From: Ramlibacter ginsenosidimutans
GTDB taxonomy: Bacteria; Pseudomonadota; Gammaproteobacteria; Burkholderiales; Burkholderiaceae_C
Assembly (NCBI RefSeq): GCF_042678185.1
Contig: NZ_JBHUDQ010000030.1
Length of the DNA: 64,000 bases
Direction: 5' to 3' (one strand)
In this document: positions 57,747-64,000 of the stretch, in pieces
Layout of the letters: every line of letters begins with the position of its first letter
Position numbering within the stretch: the stretch's first letter is position 1
Made by a program: the position numbers and the translations under genes
The notes under the pieces: model-generated
Database searches by the model: none
The model's input: only the letters and a program-made list of their open reading frames with translations
Told to the model about the DNA's origin: nothing

Positions 57747-60700
57747 TCACAGCATGCGCTCCAGCTTGGGCATCCACACGCGCATCAGCGAGAACAGGCG
57801 CTCCAGCTCGATCGGCTTGGCCAGGTAGTCGTTGGCGCCGGCGGCGAGCGCCTTCTCCTGGTCTTCCTTCATGGCCTTGGCCGTGACCGCGATCACAGGC
57901 AGCTTCTGCCAGCGCGGGTTCTTGCGGATCTCGCGCGTGGCGGTGAGGCCGTCCATCTCCGGCATCATGATGTCCATCAGCACGAGGTCGATGCCGTCGG
58001 GGTTCTCCTCGAGCTTGCGCAGCGCCTCGACGCCGTTGCGCGCCACCTCCACCTCGGCGCCCTTCTGCTCCAGCGCACTGGTGAGGGCGAAGATGTTGCG
58101 CATGTCGTCGTCCACCACCAGGATGCGGCGGGCCTCGAAGGCCTTGTCGCGGCTGCGCGCGGTGCGCAGCATCTTCTGCCGTTCGCTGGACAACTGGGTC
58201 TCGACCTTGTGCAGGAAGAGGGTGACCTCGTCGAGCAGCCGTTCCGGCGAGCGCGCGCCCTTGATGATGATGGAGCGCGAGTACCGCAGCAGCTCGGCTT
58301 CCTCGTCGCGCGTGAGGTTGCGGCCGGTGTAGACGATCACCGGCGGGAACGACCGGCTCTCGCCCGCGGCCATGCGGCGCAGCAGTTCCTGCCCGCTCAT
58401 GTCGGGGAGCTTGAGGTCGATGATCATGCAGTCGAACACCGAGTCCGACAGGGCGGCGAGCGCCTCGGTTCCCTGGGCGGCGGCGACGATCTCGATGTCC
58501 CCGTCGCCGATGAGCGCGCGCACGCTCTCCTGCTGGCGCGGGTCGTCCTCCACCAGCAGCACGCGCTTGAGTTTCTGGCTCAGCTTCTCTTCGAGGCGCC
58601 GGAACACTTCCTGCAGGTCCTCGCGCGACGCGGGCTTGCGGGCGTAGCCGATGGCGCCCAGTTGCAGCGCGGGCTCGGAGCGGTCCTCCGCCGACAGCGC
58701 GTGCACCGGGATGTGGCGCGTGCGCGGATCGGCTTTCAGCCGCTGCAGCACCGCCAGCCCGGTCTCGTCGGGCAGCAGGATGTCGAGCAGGACGGCGTCG
58801 GGCACCTGCGCCTGCGCCAGCTCCATGCCTTCGCGCGCATCGTGCGCGACGAGGCAGCGGTAGCCCAGCTCGTGCGCGAGGTCGAACAGGATACGGGCGA
58901 AGCGCGCGTCGTCTTCCACGACCAGCACCGTGCGGCGACCCTCCGCAGCCGCCTCGCGGTCATCGGGAAAGCTGGGCGCCGGTGGACGAGTGGGCGCGGG
59001 CCCAGCGGGCTTGGTAGCGGCCGGGGCAGGAGTCGCCACCGGACGCGCTGCCTGCTGGTTGTCCGTGCCGGGTGGCACCATGGCGAGCGGCTGCTGGGCG
59101 AGGGCGGCCCGGTATTCCAGCGGCAGGGCCACGCTGAAGGTGCTGCCCTGGCCGGGCGTGCTTTCCACCGCGATGTCGCCGCCCAGAAGGCGGGCGAGGT
59201 CCCGAGAGATCGACAGGCCCAGGCCCGTGCCGGCGTACTTGCGGCTGGCGGTGCCGTCGGCCTGGCGGAAGGCTTCGAAGATCAGCTCCTGCTGCGATGG
59301 CGGGATGCCGATGCCGCTGTCGCGCACCTCGAAGCGGATGCGCCGGTCCGCTTCCAGGGCGACATGCAGCGCCACCGTGCCGTGGTCGGTGAACTTGATC
59401 GCGTTCGCCAGCAGGTTGCGCAGGATCTGCTCCAGCCGGTGCCGGTCCGTGTACAGGGAGTCGGGGAGATCGGGCGCGAGCACGACCTGCAAGGACAGCC
59501 CTTTGCGGCGCGCGAGCGGCTCGAACATCGATCGCAATCCCTCGCACAGCGACCGCACCGGCATCACCTCGGGGCGCATCTCCAGCTTGCCGGCCTCGAC
59601 CTTCGCGATGTCGAGGATGTCGTTGATGAGGGTCAGCAGGTCGTTGCCCGCGTTGTAGATCGACTCGGCGAACCGGACCTGCTCCTCGCTCAGGTTGCCC
59701 TCCGCGTTGTCCGCCAGCAGCTTGGCCAGGATCAGCGAGCTGTTCAGGGGCGTGCGCAACTCATGCGACATGTTGGCGAGGAACTCGGACTTGTAGCGGC
59801 TCGCGCGCTGCAGTTCAGTGGCGCGCTCCTCGAGCTGCGCCTGCGCCGTGCGCAGCTGGTCCCGTTGCTGCTCCAGGCGGTCGGCCTGTTCCGACAGCTG
59901 CAGGTTCGTCTGCTCCAGCTCCGCCTGCTGGCTTTCCAGGTGCGCCTGCGACTCCTTCAGCGCACGCGACTGCTCCTCGAGTTCCTCGTTCGCGGTGCGC
60001 AGTTCCTCCTGCTGCACCTGCAGCTCCTCGTTGAGCTGCTGCGTTTCCTCCAGCACGTCCTGCAGCCGCTTGCGGTAGCGCGCGGCTTCCAGCGAGGCGC
60101 CGAGGATGCCGCTGGCGTACTTCAGCATCTCGCCGTCGCGCGGCGCTAGCGGGCGCAGCAGACCGATTTCCAGCACGCCGGCCAGCCGCCCCTCGTGCTC
60201 CACGGGCGAGATCAGCACCGAGCGTGCCGTCGTTGCGCCCAGGGACGAGTTGACCTGCAGGTACCCCGCGGGCACGTCGTCCAGCGCGATCTGCCGGCGC
60301 TGCGACGCGCACTCCGCCACCAGCGTGCGGTCCGCCGGGATGTGCTCGCCTGCGGCCGCCGCTTCGGGCGCCCAGCCCCAGCTCGCCGCCCGCGCGAAGC
60401 CGCCCGGCTCCGGAACGTACAGCGCGCCGACCGTGATGCCCAGGGTCCCGGCGAGGAATTCGAGTGCGGCGTGCCCGACCGAGCCCAGGTCCTGCTCCCG
60501 TGCGAGCTGCTCGGACAGCAGCGACTGGCCCTCGCGCAGCCAGGCCTGTGCCGCGAGCGCCTCGGCCTGCCGCTGTTGCTCCTGGAACGCGGCGTCGTAG
60601 GTGCCGCTGAGGCCGAGCAGGTCGCGGCGGCCGCGCCAGGCGAGGACGATGCCCGTGGCCAGCGTGAAGACCGCGAACGCGATCACGGTGATCCACGCGT

Positions 60701-61247
60701 TGCGGTTGGCCGCGTCGGTGCGCTGCTGGCGCAGGCGCTGCTCGCCCGCGATGAACCGGTCGTACTCTTCGCGCACTGCATCCTTGATGCGCTTGCCCTC
60801 GCCGGTGCCGGCGCCGATGCGGTAGTTGGGGTCGGCGCGCATCTGCCCGATGCGCTGGCGGGCGTAGTCGTTCCACGTCGCCTGCAAGGCGAGGATGCGG
60901 TCCAGCCGCTGCACCTGCTCCGGTTCGTCCTGCACCATGGCCTTCAGGCCATTCACCTCCGAGCGCACCGCCACCAGCGCGGGCTCGAAGCGGTCGAGGA
61001 AGCGTTCCTCGCCGGCGAGCAGGTAGCCGCGCAGGCTGGTCTCCAGTTCCAGGTCGGCGGTCTCCGAGGCATAGGCGCGCGAGATCACGAGGTCGCTGCG
61101 CTCCACCCAGCGCTGCGACTGCATGAGGTAGACGATGAGCGTGATGAACAGCAGCGCACTGAGCAGGCCGACGGACAGCGGCAGCGTGACGTTGCGGGTG
61201 AGGATGCGGCGGAAGACGCCGGGATCGTTGGGAGTGGCGATGAGCAT
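57747..61247 (-). CDS. CHASE3/GAF hybrid histidine kinase with three receiver domains
   Basis: A 1166-residue membrane sensor. In order: a membrane helix (about 20-42), a CHASE3-like periplasmic domain (about 45-185), a second helix (about 188-210), and GAF (about 250-390). A long coiled coil follows (about 395-490; QLNEELQVQQEELRTANEEL), then HisKA (His in FLANMSHELRTPLN), HATPase (GTGLGLSISRDLARLLGG) and three receivers with acceptors in VLLDILLPDETG, MIIDLKLPDMSG and VLMDIMMPEMDG. The start at 61247 is one of two close ATGs. It is the first gene of the cluster with cheR and cheB and is most likely its signal input. Confidence 0.92.
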   Translation of the reverse strand: MLIATPNDPGVFRRILTRNVTLPLSVGLLSALLFITLIVYLMQSQRWVERSDLVISRAYASETADLELETSLRGYLLAGEERFLDRFEPALVAVRSEVNGLKAMVQDEPEQVQRLDRILALQATWNDYARQRIGQMRADPNYRIGAGTGEGKRIKDAVREEYDRFIAGEQRLRQQRTDAANRNAWITVIAFAVFTLATGIVLAWRGRRDLLGLSGTYDAAFQEQQRQAEALAAQAWLREGQSLLSEQLAREQDLGSVGHAALEFLAGTLGITVGALYVPEPGGFARAASWGWAPEAAAAGEHIPADRTLVAECASQRRQIALDDVPAGYLQVNSSLGATTARSVLISPVEHEGRLAGVLEIGLLRPLAPRDGEMLKYASGILGASLEAARYRKRLQDVLEETQQLNEELQVQQEELRTANEELEEQSRALKESQAHLESQQAELEQTNLQLSEQADRLEQQRDQLRTAQAQLEERATELQRASRYKSEFLANMSHELRTPLNSSLILAKLLADNAEGNLSEEQVRFAESIYNAGNDLLTLINDILDIAKVEAGKLEMRPEVMPVRSLCEGLRSMFEPLARRKGLSLQVVLAPDLPDSLYTDRHRLEQILRNLLANAIKFTDHGTVALHVALEADRRIRFEVRDSGIGIPPSQQELIFEAFRQADGTASRKYAGTGLGLSISRDLARLLGGDIAVESTPGQGSTFSVALPLEYRAALAQQPLAMVPPGTDNQQAARPVATPAPAATKPAGPAPTRPPAPSFPDDREAAAEGRRTVLVVEDDARFARILFDLAHELGYRCLVAHDAREGMELAQAQVPDAVLLDILLPDETGLAVLQRLKADPRTRHIPVHALSAEDRSEPALQLGAIGYARKPASREDLQEVFRRLEEKLSQKLKRVLLVEDDPRQQESVRALIGDGDIEIVAAAQGTEALAALSDSVFDCMIIDLKLPDMSGQELLRRMAAGESRSFPPVIVYTGRNLTRDEEAELLRYSRSIIIKGARSPERLLDEVTLFLHKVETQLSSERQKMLRTARSRDKAFEARRILVVDDDMRNIFALTSALEQKGAEVEVARNGVEALRKLEENPDGIDLVLMDIMMPEMDGLTATREIRKNPRWQKLPVIAVTAKAMKEDQEKALAAGANDYLAKPIELERLFSLMRVWMPKLERML

Positions 61248-61348
61248 GGCGCGGCGTGCCGGAACAGGCAAGCCGGCCAGTGTGCCGGGAAATGGCTGGG
61301 CCGTGGGCCGGCCGGGCCGGAATCAGCCGCGCTGGCGGCGCGCGGGCG

Positions 61349-62287
61349 TCAGCGCGGCGCGGTGGCGGCGCCCAGGCGGGTCTGCGCGGTGCGGCTGCCC
61401 AGGGTGGCGGCGCGCTGCAGCCACAGCACGGCCTGGTTCGGGTCCTGGGGGACCGTGCTGCCTTCGAGATAGGCCACGCCGAGGAAGTAGCTCATCTCCA
61501 TGCGGCCGAAGCGGATGCCTTCGTTGGTGGACTTGCCCGAGCGCTTGACGATCATGGGGATGTCGCCCTTGCCATCGGCGAAGGACTGCATCTGCTCGAT
61601 GGTCGAGTGGAAGAAGCGGTCGCGCTCGGCGCTCTCGGCCGCCCTGTCTTTCTCGGGCGCGCTGGCGATCAGCTCGTCGGCGAGCACGGGGAGCACCTCG
61701 AAGGGCGTCATGCCACCGTGGGTGCGCGGCGAGTACCACGCGTGCAGCATCACGCGGTCCAGCGGCAGCAGGCCGTCGACCTTGGTGGGAAAGTAGCTGA
61801 GGACGGACTTGCCGGAGGGGTGCCCGCGCACGCCCATCACGTGCATGCTCTCGTGGTACGCGCAGCGCCAGGCGTCGCGGTTGCGCATCTGCATCGCGGC
61901 GGAGTCGATCTTCGTCTCCACCTGGAAGTTCAGGAAGGTGACGCAGGGCTGCGCGTCTTCCAGCATGTTGTCGGGGACGATCTCGATGCTGACATTCGCC
62001 ACCTGGGCGGCATCAGGCCGGCCGCTGACGTCGATCACCTTGATCCCGCCTTCAGCCGCAACTTCCGTCAACGCCTGCAGGGTGTGCTGCTTATGCTGGG
62101 CGAGGTTCACGCCGAAGATGCGGACCTTGATGTCCTGCTCCCAGCGGACGAGCCGGGTGGGGGTGCCGCTCTGGTGCCAGAGCGCCTCCCACAACGTGTT
62201 CATGCCCTGGTCGAAGTCGTCCGGTTGCGCCAGCACCGGACTGATCACTGCTGCTGCCACCAGGGCCGCCACACCCGACTTCCACAT
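61349..62287 (-). CDS. DUF2927-type putative metalloprotease with Sel1-like repeat
   Basis: A 312-residue secreted protein with signal peptide MWKSGVAALVAAAVISPVLA. A zinc-protease-like motif HESMHVMGVRGHPSG lies at residues 145-159; His145, Glu146 and His149 form HExxH, with Gly152 and His156 close to a metzincin spacing but one residue longer. This fits the DUF2927 family of predicted proteases. The C-terminus (residues 270-310) has a Sel1-like repeat (YFLGVAYLEGSTVPQDPNQA). Activity is not proven. The 102-base gap to the hybrid kinase stop separates it from the next gene. Confidence 0.8.
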   Translation of the reverse strand: MWKSGVAALVAAAVISPVLAQPDDFDQGMNTLWEALWHQSGTPTRLVRWEQDIKVRIFGVNLAQHKQHTLQALTEVAAEGGIKVIDVSGRPDAAQVANVSIEIVPDNMLEDAQPCVTFLNFQVETKIDSAAMQMRNRDAWRCAYHESMHVMGVRGHPSGKSVLSYFPTKVDGLLPLDRVMLHAWYSPRTHGGMTPFEVLPVLADELIASAPEKDRAAESAERDRFFHSTIEQMQSFADGKGDIPMIVKRSGKSTNEGIRFGRMEMSYFLGVAYLEGSTVPQDPNQAVLWLQRAATLGSRTAQTRLGAATAPR

Positions 62288-62417
62288 GAGTCACCCCTAT
62301 CGAAGAATTCCGACTATGGGGTAGGCCTCGTCCTACGGCAAGTGTTGTTACGAAGAGCTCTGCGCCAGCGCATTCCCAACCAAAAAATTTCACGAATTTC
62401 CGGAAGGGAGAATGAAT

Positions 62418-63341
62418 TCACGCAGCGGCGACGGCGCGCTCCTCGAGGAATTCCTCGATCAGTCGCGCGACCGCTGCCGGCTGGTCGTGGTGCAGCATAT
62501 GGCCGGCGTCCTCCACTCGCGCCATGCGCGCGTCGGACACGGACTTCAAACGTTCGTGGTACTCGTCCAGCGTGTAGCGGCCCTGCCACCACTGGCCGAG
62601 GCTGTCGTCGCTGGCCTCCACCGCGAGCACGGGCGCGCGGATCGCCTTGTAGATCTCGAGCACCTCGTCGACCCGGAACAGGTTGGCGTTGATGATCTTG
62701 TGCGCCGCATCGCCCAGGATGTGCCAGCGGCCGTCGGCCCCCTGCCGCGCCCAGTGCCGGGCCAGCCACTCGGCCTGGTCCTGGCCGAGCCGGCGATTGG
62801 TCTTCATCAGGCGGCGGGCGACGCCTTCGGCGCTTTCATAGGACTTGAGCGCCAGCTCGCCGCGGTGGAAGGCCTTGAGCTCGGTGATCCACTTGGCATA
62901 CCGGCCGGGCGCCTGCGATGCGCGCGTGGCCGCCATGCCGAAGCCCTCGAGATTGACGAGCCGCCGGATGCGTTCGGGCCTGGCGCCGGAGTAGAGCATC
63001 GCGATGTTGCCGCCCATGCTGTGGCCCACCAGGTCCACCGGTGTGTCCGGGGCATAGTGATCGAGCAGGAAGTCGAGGTCGGCCAGGTAGTCGGGGAACC
63101 AATAGTTGTCGGTCCCGGGCAGCGCCGTCAGGCCGTAGCCGCGCCAATCCGGCGCGATCACGAAGCGGTCCTGCGCGAATGCGTCCACCACGAACTGCCA
63201 GGACGCGGCGACGTCCATCCAGCCGTGCACCATCACCAGCGGCGCCTGGTCCGCACGCGGCGTGCCCCACAGGCGAACGTGGTAGCGGAGATTGCGGATC
63301 GGGACAAACTCGCTGCGGGAGGCACGCTTCGGTTGATACAT
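62418..63341 (-). CDS. Alpha/beta hydrolase
   Basis: A 307-residue alpha/beta-fold hydrolase. The nucleophile elbow is VGHSMGGNIAM (Ser), with oxyanion region VMVHGWMDVAASW and the catalytic His in EDAGHMLHHDQP. The fold resembles esterases, epoxide hydrolases and haloalkane-type enzymes; the substrate is unknown. The start MYQPKRASRSEFVPI follows ggcgga, a fair ribosome-binding site. An ATG at 63368 would overlap the divergent synthetase start. It is divergent from the acyl-CoA synthetase at 63367. Confidence 0.88.
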   Translation of the reverse strand: MYQPKRASRSEFVPIRNLRYHVRLWGTPRADQAPLVMVHGWMDVAASWQFVVDAFAQDRFVIAPDWRGYGLTALPGTDNYWFPDYLADLDFLLDHYAPDTPVDLVGHSMGGNIAMLYSGARPERIRRLVNLEGFGMAATRASQAPGRYAKWITELKAFHRGELALKSYESAEGVARRLMKTNRRLGQDQAEWLARHWARQGADGRWHILGDAAHKIINANLFRVDEVLEIYKAIRAPVLAVEASDDSLGQWWQGRYTLDEYHERLKSVSDARMARVEDAGHMLHHDQPAAVARLIEEFLEERAVAAA

Positions 63342-63366
63342 TCCGCCGATGATAGGAGAGCGGACC

Positions 63367-64000
63367 ATGGCAGGCAGTCAAGGCAGGGACAACTGGGCGG
63401 CGATGCACGCCGGCTTCGGCTGGCAGGTGCCCAAGCAGTTCAACATCGCGCAGGCCTGCTGCGGCCGCTGGGCGGCGCGCGAGGACGCGGCCACCCGCGT
63501 CGCGATCCGCGCGCATGGCGACGAGGCCGCGCCCACGCTGACGTTCGAGGCGTTGCAGCGCGAGGCGAATGCGATGAGCGCGCTGCTGGCGCGACTGGGC
63601 GTGCAGCGCGGCGACCGCGTCGCGATCGTCATGCCGCAGCGCTTCGAGACCGCGATCGCCTACATGGCGGTGCTGCAGATGGGCGCGGTGGCGATGCCGC
63701 TGTCCATTCTGTTCGGGCCGGACGCGCTCGAATACCGCCTGCAGGACAGCGAAGCCGTCGTGGCGCTCTGCGACGAGAGCTCGATCGCCAACGTGGAGCA
63801 GGTCCGCGCCAGCTGCGCCGCCCTGCGCACCGTGGTCGGGGTCGGCGCAGCGGGCGCACGCGCCGATCTCGCCTGGGAAGCGCAGCGCGCGCAATTCGCG
63901 CCGGACTTCACCCCGGTCACCACGCAAGCCGACGAGGGGGCGGTCCTCATCTACACCAGCGGGACGACCGGGCCGCCCAAGGGTGCGCTGATTCCGCACC
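63367..64000 (+). CDS. Acyl-CoA synthetase, 5' part (cut by window edge)
   Basis: The first 211 residues of a second AMP-binding acyl-CoA synthetase, starting MAGSQGRDNWAAMHAGFGWQ. It contains LGVQRGDRVAIVMPQRFET, typical of the N-terminal domain, and reaches the P-loop YTSGTTGPPKGALIPH before the window ends. The C-terminal domain is outside. It belongs to the medium-chain/benzoate-CoA-ligase-like branch of the ANL superfamily by its PQRFETAIAYMAVLQMGA segment, but the substrate is unknown. Confidence 0.9.
   Translation, partial: MAGSQGRDNWAAMHAGFGWQVPKQFNIAQACCGRWAAREDAATRVAIRAHGDEAAPTLTFEALQREANAMSALLARLGVQRGDRVAIVMPQRFETAIAYMAVLQMGAVAMPLSILFGPDALEYRLQDSEAVVALCDESSIANVEQVRASCAALRTVVGVGAAGARADLAWEAQRAQFAPDFTPVTTQADEGAVLIYTSGTTGPPKGALIPH

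Noticed and set aside
57702..60149. 815-codon plus-strand frame opposite the hybrid kinase
   Set aside because: It is antisense to well-defined kinase and receiver domains and has only repetitive shadow composition.

Overview
The window is a high-GC chromosomal segment of a betaproteobacterium, most likely Burkholderiales, family Comamonadaceae (Variovorax/Ramlibacter-like). The basis is gene content and order: tlpA-accB-accC-prmA-zinc ribbon-PfkB kinase, a TetR-controlled paaABCDE operon, many branched-chain (liv-type) ABC systems, a Bug-type binding protein, and fbp next to pepN. This is inference from protein families, not a database match. Genes are densely packed, often with 1-4 bp overlaps. 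Accessory features are an IS30-type end at the left edge, three families of intergenic palindromes, and one scrambled gene remnant.

Layout. 1-2.5 kb: tail of an IS30 transposase, a cgcagagg-type repeat, an acyl-CoA synthetase and a conserved unknown gene. 2.5-8.1 kb: tlpA, accB, accC, prmA, a zinc-ribbon membrane protein and a PfkB-family kinase, closed by two terminator hairpins. 8.3-14.8 kb: a liv-type ABC operon ending in an SDR gene, with a divergent enoyl-CoA hydratase. 14.8-18.1 kb: the selenoneine locus, selD(senC)-senB divergent from senA. 18.1-22.8 kb: a second complete liv-type operon. 22.9-26.8 kb: DUF1345 protein, cytochrome b561, MFS exporter, aldo/keto reductase. 26.8-35.8 kb: a fused indolepyruvate/arylpyruvate ferredoxin oxidoreductase, an Lrp regulator, and paaABCDE with its TetR repressor and a visible operator. 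36-46.4 kb: a TruC-like pseudouridine synthase, metallophosphoesterase, nucleotidyltransferase, LysR/adenosine deaminase/Bug protein, LysR/nitronate monooxygenase, and an idonate/gluconate dehydrogenase pair. 46.7-49.9 kb: a repeat-rich lipoprotein, an SDR remnant, a soluble histidine kinase and a small unknown gene. 50-55.1 kb: tRNA-Thr(CGT), fbp, pepN and prfB with its programmed frameshift. 55.1-61.3 kb: a CheB-CheR-hybrid kinase signalling cluster. 61.3-64 kb: a DUF2927/Sel1 putative metalloprotease, an alpha/beta hydrolase and a second acyl-CoA synthetase cut by the window edge.

Functional links. SelD makes selenophosphate, SenB would turn it into a selenosugar, and SenA would join that to a histidine betaine to give selenoneine. 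The arylpyruvate oxidoreductase could produce phenylacetyl-CoA, the substrate of the adjacent PaaABCDE epoxidase. Two acyl-CoA synthetases, an enoyl-CoA hydratase and two liv-type importers suggest a life on organic acids and aromatic compounds.
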